NCBI GenBank assembly: GCA_027064845.1
Contig: JAMOPC010000397.1
Coordinates: 1 to 8,644 of the forward strand
Length of the DNA: 8,644 bases
Direction: 5' to 3'
Origin: Desulfurococcales archaeon
GTDB lineage: Archaea > Thermoproteota > Thermoprotei_A > Sulfolobales > Desulfurococcaceae
A program made the position numbers and the translations under genes. This document shows, piece after piece, positions 1-6,198 of this stretch. The notes under the pieces were generated by a model that was not told the DNA's origin, did no database searches, and saw only the letters and a program-made list of their open reading frames with translations. Within the stretch, counting starts at the first letter, position 1. The number at the start of each line of letters is the position of its first letter.

Positions 1-238
1 TTAGATCACTTAAAAAATATTGATTAAGAAAGAGTTTAAGCAGCATGTAGATCAGAATACATGATATTGATAAAGAAAAAATATTATGCAGAGTTTTTCT
101 ATGTTTAAATCTCAAATCAATATCAGGCACGTATCCTCCTAATGCCCCTATGAAAGCATATATAATACTATTCATAAGATCGGTTCCTAGATAAAGGCCG
201 AGAGAAAAACCTATGAAAACATGTACAAACCTGTACAT
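1..238 (-). CDS. DUF457/YdjM-like membrane-bound metal-dependent hydrolase family protein (partial, C-terminus off the left edge)
   Basis: An uninterrupted frame of 79 codons runs from an ATG at 238-236 off the left edge of the window. The encoded fragment has H6, then PDID at residues 38-41 (D39, D41), then H46-R47 and L50-H51-N52. This spacing of a PDID element followed by a His-Arg/Leu-His segment is characteristic of the DUF457 (YdjM/YbcI) family of predicted membrane-bound metal-dependent hydrolases. Two hydrophobic stretches, about residues 7-37 and 53-71, fit membrane segments flanking the predicted metal-ligand residues. The exact reaction of this family is not established. The ATG is preferred because the other nearby ATG, a few bases upstream, is in another frame and hits TGA; a TTG immediately upstream in frame is possible. 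The gene lies downstream of tiaS and the sRNA candidate on the same strand and may be transcribed with them. The assignment rests on motifs by eye only. Confidence 0.72.
   Translation of the reverse strand, partial: MYRFVHVFIGFSLGLYLGTDLMNSIIYAFIGALGGYVPDIDLRFKHRKTLHNIFSLSISCILIYMLLKLFLNQYFLSDL
221..238. repeat. Perfect 6-bp inverted repeat over the start codon of the DUF457-like gene
   Basis: The arms ATGTAC (221-226) and GTACAT (233-238) are exact reverse complements separated by six bases, and the right arm contains the start codon (238-236, minus strand). In the transcript this could form a small hairpin that hides the AUG, or the DNA could be an operator. It is short enough to be chance, since the arms also encode Met-Tyr and Val-His. 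Confidence 0.35.
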
Positions 239-258
239 CAAAATACACCCATTATGGA

Positions 259-320
259 GAGGTCAGCAGAGGACCACTTCTTCACCTTTCAGGTTCGATC
301 CCGGGGTATTTCTTCATCCC
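259..320 (-). ncRNA. Candidate box C/D guide sRNA (tRNA T-arm guide at D')
   Basis: Read on the minus strand the order is C box ATGAAGA (317-311), an 18-base spacer, D' box CTGA (292-289), three bases, C' box GTGAAGA (285-279), exactly 12 bases, D box CTGA (266-263). Flanking GGG (320-318) can pair with CCT (262-260) as a short terminal stem. Both C-type boxes differ from RUGAUGA only at the fifth base (U to A). That base normally forms the U-U pair of the kink-turn, so an A-U pair with the CUGA box is possible and the sheared G-A pairs are preserved. The D' guide is complementary to GTTCGATCCCGGGG, which reads as tRNA positions 53-66 of a T-arm. By the N+5 rule it points at position 57, next to C56. 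The D guide is complementary to CAGAGGACCACT. Length (about 60 nt) and the 3- and 12-base spacings fit archaeal C/D sRNAs; the 18-base C to D' spacing is long. It lies 27 bases past the tiaS stop, so processing from that transcript is plausible. Confidence 0.68.
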
Positions 321-347
321 ACAATATATTTCTTTACTATATGTGAT

Positions 348-1715
348 TTAATATACTAGTTTCTTATCGATCCATATAAATTGTTTTGGCTTATAGATTT
401 TTGGGAAATATTGTTTCTCTTTTCCAAACCTCTTAATCGGCTTCATCAAGTGCTTGAATGCACGTGGCGGAGGCTCATACCATCCGGGCTTTAGGTCTCT
501 TGGTATAATCTTTTTTATCTTAGTAATAGTAGTGCTTCTATAACCACATTTTGGGCATTTAAACCCTTTTCCTCTACCCATGCTCTTCATCCTAGCACCA
601 CAAATAGGGCACTTTGGGTTTTCTAACCTTATAATGGGCTTAACTGTTACAATGTGTATTTTTTCAATATTGATTGTTGCTGGATGTATAGAACTCGGAG
701 GCCTAACCATACCTAGTAATTCTATTTCGTCTCCGGGGTGGAGTTTCTCAACAATATTTCTGAATCCTCCTGTGGGTTCATAGGCTGCAGCATCCATAAT
801 TCTTTCTCCATCTGTAACCTTCAATAATACGTGGCCGCCTATTATCCTCTTAGGCTTATCATAGACCCATACCCTTACCCATACTCCCCTGTATGGGTAA
901 GCTTTTGATAAATTAGGTATTTTTGCTAAGTGCTGGTCTGTATGCTGGTTTGTTCTATATATTACAGCTTGTTCTATGGGTTCTAGCGGCTTTATTAATT
1001 GATAAGATTTTCTCAGAACTTCTGGTTCTTCACCACGTAAACCAAATAAAACAGGGTCAGGCCCATGGGGGATGATGAGTGGTCTGTTTATTTCATAGTC
1101 AAAGTTGAGTATAAGGTCTTCACCATATTGTTTATCAATCTCTTTTATGCTCTCAAGATCGATTTTTCTTGGTTTACCATAATTTTCCTCTACTCTATAA
1201 GCAATGAGTTCAAATGTATAATCTCCTTCTAATAGTCTATTGCCAATTCCACTAAATACTCCGACAAGCCCTCTCTTTTTGTTGCCAAGGCTCTTCCACA
1301 TAATTCTATTCTTGTCTTTGCTTAGTATTCTGAATAATAGATCTAGAGGCACAATATCATTTACTGCTTTTCTCCCCAGCCATTTCAAATAATTGCTTAT
1401 CTCTCCAATGTATAATCCTATTGCTGGCTGGTGTTGTGGATGATAATATGCTCTAGTATATGACTCTGTATACTCTACTGCTTCTTCAAATAAATCTATT
1501 GCTTCATCATAGTTGCTAACTCTTAACCTGATAACAACCGATCCATTTCCACGTGTTTTCCAAGGAACACCTGGGTTTAATCTGATTAGATTCGGATAAT
1601 CAATTAATTCTATTTTTCGTTCTTTTATCCATTTAAGCAGTAATTTAGATACAAGGTGAGTCGTGCACCCGCCTTTAGGTGAGTCTATGTCGTCAAAACC
1701 TATGTGTATGATCAT
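348..1715 (-). CDS. tiaS: tRNA(Ile2) 2-agmatinylcytidine synthetase TiaS
   Basis: TiaS uses ATP and agmatine to convert C34 of the CAU anticodon of tRNA-Ile2 to agmatidine, so that the tRNA reads AUA rather than AUG. The 455-residue product has the family's N-terminal FDDIDSPKGGCTT signature (residues 7-19), the GDYTFELIAYR segment (164-174), the YRTNQHTDQHL block (253-263) and an OB-fold-like region (about 275-355). A C-terminal zinc ribbon has C369, C372, C387 and C390 as two CPxC pairs. Length is normal for the family. The ATG at 1715 places the signature at the very N terminus as expected, with a GAGG element 11 bases upstream. The gene starts 25 bases after the deoxyhypusine synthase stop on the same strand, so the two are very likely one operon. 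Confidence 0.95.
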   Translation of the reverse strand: MIIHIGFDDIDSPKGGCTTHLVSKLLLKWIKERKIELIDYPNLIRLNPGVPWKTRGNGSVVIRLRVSNYDEAIDLFEEAVEYTESYTRAYYHPQHQPAIGLYIGEISNYLKWLGRKAVNDIVPLDLLFRILSKDKNRIMWKSLGNKKRGLVGVFSGIGNRLLEGDYTFELIAYRVEENYGKPRKIDLESIKEIDKQYGEDLILNFDYEINRPLIIPHGPDPVLFGLRGEEPEVLRKSYQLIKPLEPIEQAVIYRTNQHTDQHLAKIPNLSKAYPYRGVWVRVWVYDKPKRIIGGHVLLKVTDGERIMDAAAYEPTGGFRNIVEKLHPGDEIELLGMVRPPSSIHPATINIEKIHIVTVKPIIRLENPKCPICGARMKSMGRGKGFKCPKCGYRSTTITKIKKIIPRDLKPGWYEPPPRAFKHLMKPIKRFGKEKQYFPKIYKPKQFIWIDKKLVY

Positions 1716-1740
1716 AGTGTTTATGTCCTCTTCATAGAGA

Positions 1741-2727
1741 TTATTCTAGGAGGCACTTGGCCCCAGCTAATACTAGGGGTAATGCTATTGTTGCATCAGC
1801 ATATACTACAATGTTTTTACTAGCTGGTTTAAGCTTATTCCAACTAATTGCTTCCCTGGGCTGAGCACCGCTTAAGCTTCCATCATATTCTACAGCTGTT
1901 GTTATATACACTGTATAGTCTAGGCCATCTTTGAACTGAGCCCACCATATTGTATGATGTTTACTTATACCACCACCAATAATAATTGCTCCTAGCTTGT
2001 TTGATTCAAACACTATATCCATTAACTTCTTCTCATCACCTACTATATCAAGCTCTATACCCGTGAAGGGGCTCTGTATAACTATGTTCGTGCCGAAAGC
2101 ACCATCAACTATCCCAGGCACGAATACTGGGACTTTCTTTATACTGGCTGCTCTAAGTATGCTATAGGGATCATTTATTCTCTTACCAGCTTCCCATAGT
2201 ATCTCGCTGGGAGTCCACTTCTTCTTCTCTTTACTTATGTCCTCGAGTAGTTTACGTGTAAACTTCTCTATGGCCAAACCATAGTTTTCCATGGGGATGA
2301 AGACATTACCTAATCTATGGATCTCCATGACCTTTAATAATGAGTCATCATAAAACCAGTCTCCCTTATAGTAATGATGTCCTGTGCCTCTCGCAATATC
2401 GTGGTCTATTGTTCCACAAGTGGTAATGACTACATCTACGTATCCCTCTAAAATCATTTGTGCTAATACCCCACGTAAACCAGTAGATACTAAGTTACCA
2501 GTGAATGCCAAAAACTTTGTGACCTCGCTATCCTTGATCATTTCAGCAAATATTTCAGCCGCTCTAGCTATATGCCCAGCCATAAATCCGTGAGCTTCGC
2601 GAAGAGCATGTATAAGATCACATACACTCATATCTTTTTTGACAAAATAGTCTTTCACAGGATTCTTTAACAGTTCCTCTCTTGCTTCACCAAGTAGAGG
2701 AATATCACGTATATCCATCTTGATCAT
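1741..2727 (-). CDS. dys: Deoxyhypusine synthase
   Basis: This NAD-dependent enzyme moves the 4-aminobutyl group of spermidine onto one lysine of translation factor aIF5A, the first step of hypusine formation. The 328-residue product is of ordinary length. It carries TCGTIDHDIARG (residues 103-114), the GGGISKHH motif (251-258, matching GGGxxKHH of the eukaryotic enzyme) and EAISWNK (292-298). In EAISWNK, K298 aligns with the catalytic lysine that forms the enzyme intermediate (K329 in human). YADATIALPLVLA (309-321) is the usual C-terminal block. The first ATG at 2727 is used; Met4 (2718) is an alternative. No clear SD precedes it, so a short-leader or leaderless transcript from the divergent region at 2728-2822 is likely. 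It heads the leftward unit with tiaS. Confidence 0.95.
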   Translation of the reverse strand: MIKMDIRDIPLLGEAREELLKNPVKDYFVKKDMSVCDLIHALREAHGFMAGHIARAAEIFAEMIKDSEVTKFLAFTGNLVSTGLRGVLAQMILEGYVDVVITTCGTIDHDIARGTGHHYYKGDWFYDDSLLKVMEIHRLGNVFIPMENYGLAIEKFTRKLLEDISKEKKKWTPSEILWEAGKRINDPYSILRAASIKKVPVFVPGIVDGAFGTNIVIQSPFTGIELDIVGDEKKLMDIVFESNKLGAIIIGGGISKHHTIWWAQFKDGLDYTVYITTAVEYDGSLSGAQPREAISWNKLKPASKNIVVYADATIALPLVLAGAKCLLE

Positions 2728-2822
2728 CTCTGCATAGCTTATTCGATAAAGTCTGATTAAAAAATAGCTTATGTTATAATATTAGGATTGTGATACTTAG
2801 ATAATAATAGTTAGTAAAAACG
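2728..2822. promoter_or_regulatory. Divergent promoter region between deoxyhypusine synthase and the nuclease-like gene
   Basis: This 95-base AT-rich gap must hold both promoters. On the minus strand a T-run/TTTTTTAAT element (about 2766-2756) lies some 35 bases before the synthase ATG, consistent with a TATA box and a very short leader. On the plus strand TTATAATAT (2774-2782) is a TATA-like box, predicting a start near 2803 and a leader of about 20 bases for the gene at 2823. Neither gene has a clear Shine-Dalgarno sequence here. The boxes are assigned by eye. Confidence 0.5.
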
Positions 2823-3497
2823 ATGATCTCTATGATTGATTTATATCTTTACCTACTTAAAAAGAGAAAAGCAAGTATTGATGAGATAATAAGGGATTTA
2901 AGGATAAGCCGAGAAGTGGTAATTGAAAAGATTAATGTAATAAAGGATCACATTAATATTGATAATGAGATAATAGTGGTTAACAATCCATTATTTTTAG
3001 CAACATTTCTTATAAGACAAGGGGTATCGTTTAAACGGGTCTCAAAATATCTTGATTGGAGGGATTTTGAGAGATTTTCAGCAGAAATTCTCAGTGCTCA
3101 TGGATACTTTGTTATAAATAATTTTAGATTAACAAAACCAGTTATGCTAGAAGTCGATGTCATAGGTATAGATCAGGGGAGTGGTAGGGGAATAATTATT
3201 GATTGTAAGCATTGGAGTAAAGGAATTTATAGGAGCGCATTAATAGAGATCGCTAGTAAACATATTGAAAGAGTAAGGAAGCTCCTGAAGCATTTATCTT
3301 GGGCAAAAAACAAGTGGAGGTATTTCAAGTTCCTCAAAGAAGCCATTCCATTAATAGTAACACTTACTACACCAAGCATTAGATTCTATGAAAACACCCT
3401 AATAGTATCTATACAAGAACTTAATCAAGTTCTTAATGATATCTATGTAGTATTGGACGTATTCGGTATTAAGCCTATAAAAATAAAGAATATTTAA
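2823..3497 (+). CDS. Winged-helix plus PD-(D/E)XK (Mrr/Holliday-resolvase-like) predicted nuclease
   Basis: The 224-residue product has two parts. Residues 1-65 look like a winged-helix DNA-binding domain (helices around 4-15, 17-26 and 28-43, then a short beta hairpin). Residues 78-185 carry a restriction-endonuclease-like core: DWRDFERFSAEILSAHGY (78-95, with E88 in the leading helix), LEVDVIG (109-115, D112) and IIIDCKHW (124-131, D127 and K129). The E/D...D-x-K arrangement is the PD-(D/E)XK active site found in Mrr-type restriction enzymes and archaeal resolvases, and all key acidic residues and the lysine are present. The C-terminal part (186-224) is not assigned. I cannot name the family more precisely. 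It precedes the PCNA gene on the same strand by 88 bases, suggesting DNA repair or recombination, but PCNA seems to have its own promoter. Start at the first ATG; Met4 (2832) is possible. Confidence 0.72.
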   Translation: MISMIDLYLYLLKKRKASIDEIIRDLRISREVVIEKINVIKDHINIDNEIIVVNNPLFLATFLIRQGVSFKRVSKYLDWRDFERFSAEILSAHGYFVINNFRLTKPVMLEVDVIGIDQGSGRGIIIDCKHWSKGIYRSALIEIASKHIERVRKLLKHLSWAKNKWRYFKFLKEAIPLIVTLTTPSIRFYENTLIVSIQELNQVLNDIYVVLDVFGIKPIKIKNI

Positions 3498-3520
3498 TTT
3501 TCTAGTTATCTAGTGATAGA

Positions 3521-3585
3521 CCATATATATCCTGCACGACAATAAATTATATTAGCATATTTCAAGTGTTGCAGGTGAGTTATTC
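3521..3585 (+). promoter_or_regulatory. Promoter and ribosome binding site of the PCNA gene
   Basis: Two TATA-like elements are seen, CATATATAT (3522-3530) and AAATTATAT (3544-3552); either could set a start 24-27 bases downstream. GGTGA at 3574-3578, seven bases before the ATG at 3586, matches the 16S anti-SD well. CCTGCA (3531-3536) and TGCAGG (3570-3575) form a 6-bp inverted repeat whose right arm overlaps the SD by two bases. Confidence 0.55.
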
Positions 3586-4323
3586 ATGGCCAGAATAGTA
3601 TACCCTGAAGCAAAGTACATGAAGGAAATAATTGATTCTCTAGGAAAACTGGTAGATGAAGTAGCCTTTCAGCTAACCCCGGAAGGTTTAAGGGTTAAAG
3701 CGATAGATCCTGCTAGAGTAGCTTTAATAGATATTTATTTGCCTCAAACAGCTTTTCTAGAATACGATGTACCTGAAGAAATAATTGCTGGTTTATCAAC
3801 GGCTAATTTGTCTAAGTTGCTCAAGAAGGTTAAGAAGGGAGACAAATTTGTTATGGAGGTTTCTGAGGAAAAAGTAGTAATAGTAATTGAGGCATTGGTT
3901 AGGAGAACGTATAAGTTCAGAAACTTAGAAGTCCCATTACCAGAGGTTCCTGAGGCTCAGCTAGAATTTAATGTTGAAGCACAAATGCTTGTAGACGTGA
4001 TTAAGCATGCTATTAAGGATGCTGAAACTGTAGGTGATCTTCTGGAACTAGAAGCACCTGATCAAGAAACACTCTATCTTAGAGGTAGAGGAGTAAGCGT
4101 GACTGAAACAAAGCTAACAACGGGAATGCCTGCACTCTTATCGCTTGAAGTCAAGAATCCTAGTAAGTCAGCTTATCAGCTCGAATACTTAAAACACGTA
4201 GTTAACCTAACCAAGATAGCTGAGCTTGCAACTATCAGGTTCTCAACAGATATGCCGTTAGAACTCGAGTTTAGTCTTAGCGAGGGAAGAGTAAAATACC
4301 TTCTCGCACCAGCCGCTATATAA
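3586..4323 (+). CDS. pcn: DNA polymerase sliding clamp (PCNA)
   Basis: The product is the ring-forming processivity clamp for replicative polymerase, FEN1, ligase and other DNA enzymes. Its 245 residues match archaeal PCNA length. Recognisable elements are the N-terminal VYPEAKYMKEIIDSLGKLVDEVAFQLTPEGL region (split here only by eye), the AIDPARVAL segment (39-47), the interdomain connector around LLELEAPDQETLYLRGRG (151-168) and the C-terminal GRVKYLLAPAAI. The common archaeal ending is LAP followed by a basic residue; here it is LAPAAI. Crenarchaea often have two or three PCNA paralogues that form heterotrimers, so this may be one subunit of several; the window shows only this one. A good SD (GGTGA) supports the ATG at 3586. 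The downstream unknown gene follows after 36 bases and is probably co-transcribed. Confidence 0.95.
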   Translation: MARIVYPEAKYMKEIIDSLGKLVDEVAFQLTPEGLRVKAIDPARVALIDIYLPQTAFLEYDVPEEIIAGLSTANLSKLLKKVKKGDKFVMEVSEEKVVIVIEALVRRTYKFRNLEVPLPEVPEAQLEFNVEAQMLVDVIKHAIKDAETVGDLLELEAPDQETLYLRGRGVSVTETKLTTGMPALLSLEVKNPSKSAYQLEYLKHVVNLTKIAELATIRFSTDMPLELEFSLSEGRVKYLLAPAAI

Positions 4324-4359
4324 TGAATCATATATTATCCAGGATAGTGCTGATAAGAA

Positions 4360-4977
4360 ATGAGTAAGGGAAACATTGCTGTAAGAGTTTTTGAGATCAT
4401 AGGCAATATAACGAAGAAACTGGAACTTAGAAATATTAAATTATCTATATTGAATGATCCATCAACAATTCTTTACGGGATTATTGATGTAATTAATGAG
4501 ACGAGGATCATAGTCTATTCCGATGATATCCAAAATAAGATAGATGATATCGCATACATAGTAGCTGACGAGCTAGGAATGCATCACTATATAAAAAGCA
4601 TAGCTGACTCATTGAAAAACTATGGATTATCTGTTCTTAATCCATTATTCGTACCGATAACTATCATTGAACTAGCCAAGAATAGGGTTGATCATGAATG
4701 TATTAATAATTCTTACAAATACAATTACAATGATAAGTACATCTATGTTCCCAAAATAGAACCCTTAATAGCTAAGCTCTATAATTATTATAAGTATCCA
4801 TACACACAGTACTCCATGGCATTATTTATTCTTCATCAGAAAAGGATAAATATAAAGTACTTAGAATCATTATTCAAAGAACTTGGATTAGAGATCAATG
4901 ATTTTTACTCAAAGATTGAACGAATCAGAGATTTCTTCAAGATTTTCCCTGAGTTATCAAAGTATGTTCATAAATAA
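4360..4977 (+). CDS. Unrecognised 205-residue protein in a likely operon with PCNA
   Basis: I do not recognise the family. No signal peptide or convincing membrane segment is seen. Residues 5-100 look like a mixed alpha/beta domain (strands near 26-31, 37-44 and 49-54; acidic SDD at 54-56 and DD at 62-63; helix 61-90). Residues 113-150 are rich in Asn, Tyr and Lys and probably flexible. Residues 150-200 are helical. Near the C terminus I186-E-R-I-R-D-F-F193 resembles a PCNA-interacting motif (Q-x-x-h-x-x-F-F) without its glutamine. The ATG at 4360 is the first start after an in-frame TAA six bases upstream; there is no strong SD. The short gap after PCNA (36 bases) and same strand suggest co-expression, hence a possible replication or repair role, which is inference only. 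Codon use looks like that of its neighbours. Confidence 0.75.
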   Translation: MSKGNIAVRVFEIIGNITKKLELRNIKLSILNDPSTILYGIIDVINETRIIVYSDDIQNKIDDIAYIVADELGMHHYIKSIADSLKNYGLSVLNPLFVPITIIELAKNRVDHECINNSYKYNYNDKYIYVPKIEPLIAKLYNYYKYPYTQYSMALFILHQKRINIKYLESLFKELGLEINDFYSKIERIRDFFKIFPELSKYVHK

Positions 4978-4990
4978 TTCGACTTCTAGA

Positions 4991-5051
4991 GAAAATATAT
5001 AACCCACTATAATATTTTCAACAATAGAATTACAAATAGAGGGAGAAAAAC
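4991..5051 (+). promoter_or_regulatory. Promoter and ribosome binding site of the PhoH-KH gene
   Basis: GAAAATATATAACC (4991-5004) is a good archaeal BRE/TATA-like box, predicting a start near 5024; CTATAATATTTT (5007-5018) is a second candidate. The purine-rich GAGGGAG (5039-5045), six bases before the ATG at 5052, is the strongest SD in the window. Together these indicate that the PhoH-like gene can be transcribed independently of the PCNA unit. Confidence 0.6.
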
Positions 5052-6197
5052 ATGGTCACAACAGAGAGATTGTTTGATAAACTAAAGCCACAAAGCCCGG
5101 GGCAGGAAGAGATAAAGAAAGCATTCATGAATAAAAGATACGATATAATAGGATTGTTCGGACCAACTGGTTCAGGTAAGAGCTTATTCAGTGTTGTTTA
5201 CAGTATTGATGCAGTGCTTAATGGCGAGTATTCAAGATTCATATTGTCCAGACCAATAGTAGACGTTGTTACAGGAAAAGAATTAACAGCAGCTGATATT
5301 GGTCAACTATACTATGAAATAGCGATCAGTTACTTAAAAGATATATTGACAGGATTTGTAGAGTGGGGCATAGTAAAGAACCTCTTAGATTCAGGAAAAA
5401 TAGTTGTTGCAGATACCCATTACTTGCGTGGCAGAACATTTGACGACTCAATAATATTCCTTGATGACGCACAGAGCATATCCCCGGAAAGTGCTATAGA
5501 AATTATGATGAGAATAGGTAGGAACAGTAGATTCATCATTGCCGGAGACCCTGTATTTCAGAAACCCTATGAGAGATCAGACGGTGCATCACTACTAAGA
5601 GAGATATTATTAGGAGAAGAAACAGCCAAAGTAATAGACCTTGGTCTAAAAGATATTGTAAGACCAGGTGCTAGAAGAGGGATTAGGCTACTCCTAGAAA
5701 TGAGAATGAGGAGAAGAACACTAAATGATATAGAGAAACAAATAATTGATTCAGCAAGACTTCACGCACCTGACGCAGATATCATAACCGTTGTAGAATT
5801 CGTTGATGAGAAGAAAACATTTGATATACAATCCGAAAACGTGCCAGACGCATTAATTGTTGTAAAAGAGGGACACTTAGGTAGAATCATTGGTAAGGGT
5901 GGTGAAAGAATAGAGTCTATTGAGGCTGATACAGGGCTACGACTCAGAGCCGTAGAACTTACTCTTGACTTCAAACCATTCATAAGAGCAATACATCCAG
6001 TAAGCTGGGTATACAAGTTCATAACCGACGTTGACTTCGCAGGACCAGACCTAGCGATTCGTGTAGAATCAGAAGCTTATGGTGCCTTCGTGGGTCAGAA
6101 AGGATTCCATGTTAAGTTCTTAGACGCTGTAATGAAGAAGTTGATTGGTGCGGGTGTTAAAGCAATAGAGGTAGGAGAAAAGAAGAGGAGAAGATAA
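5052..6197 (+). CDS. PhoH-type P-loop ATPase with C-terminal tandem KH domains
   Basis: The 381-residue cytoplasmic protein joins two modules. Residues about 15-200 are a PhoH-like ATPase: Walker A GPTGSGKS (37-44), the family's YLRGRTFDDS (124-133), Walker B with LDDAQS (137-142, in place of the usual DEAQN) and GRNSRFIIAGDPVFQ (156-170) with the GD-x-x-x-Q sensor. Residues about 263-375 contain two KH-like units: one with GKGG (281-284) in LGRIIGKGGERIESIEADTG, the second with GQKG (348-351) in GAFVGQKGFHVKFLDAVMKKL. The spacing and the FIRAIHPVSW linker recall the tandem KH pair of archaeal NusA. An arginine-rich helix (213-223) joins the parts and the C terminus is basic (EKKRRR). The likely role is ATP-dependent RNA or RNP handling; the substrate is unknown. 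It ends one base from the stop of the convergent methyltransferase gene. Confidence 0.85.
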   Translation: MVTTERLFDKLKPQSPGQEEIKKAFMNKRYDIIGLFGPTGSGKSLFSVVYSIDAVLNGEYSRFILSRPIVDVVTGKELTAADIGQLYYEIAISYLKDILTGFVEWGIVKNLLDSGKIVVADTHYLRGRTFDDSIIFLDDAQSISPESAIEIMMRIGRNSRFIIAGDPVFQKPYERSDGASLLREILLGEETAKVIDLGLKDIVRPGARRGIRLLLEMRMRRRTLNDIEKQIIDSARLHAPDADIITVVEFVDEKKTFDIQSENVPDALIVVKEGHLGRIIGKGGERIESIEADTGLRLRAVELTLDFKPFIRAIHPVSWVYKFITDVDFAGPDLAIRVESEAYGAFVGQKGFHVKFLDAVMKKLIGAGVKAIEVGEKKRRR

Positions 6198-6198
6198 T

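Noticed and set aside
286..312. Possible tRNA fragment or attachment site on the plus strand because of GGTTCGATCCCGGGG.
   Set aside because: The bases before the loop (TCAGG) do not pair fully with CCGGG, there is no acceptor or anticodon stem around it, and the two C-like and two D boxes on the other strand explain the complementarity as a guide.
580..783. Open frame on the plus strand inside tiaS.
   Set aside because: Lies fully antisense to a well-supported gene, has no promoter or SD, and its protein resembles nothing. The same reasoning removes the antisense frames at 2384-2593, 5762-6022 and 7945-8570.
2823..3497. PCNA-binding motif in the nuclease-like protein (around Q198-F214).
   Set aside because: The spacing and the aromatic pair of a PIP box are absent.
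2823..3497. Part of a restriction-modification or phage defence island.
   Set aside because: No methyltransferase, specificity subunit or mobile gene nearby; all neighbours are housekeeping genes with similar base composition.
4336..4346. Palindrome TATCC-A-GGATA between PCNA and the unknown gene as a terminator or operator.
   Set aside because: The loop is one base, too small for an RNA hairpin, no T-run follows, and the gap of 36 bases suggests read-through.
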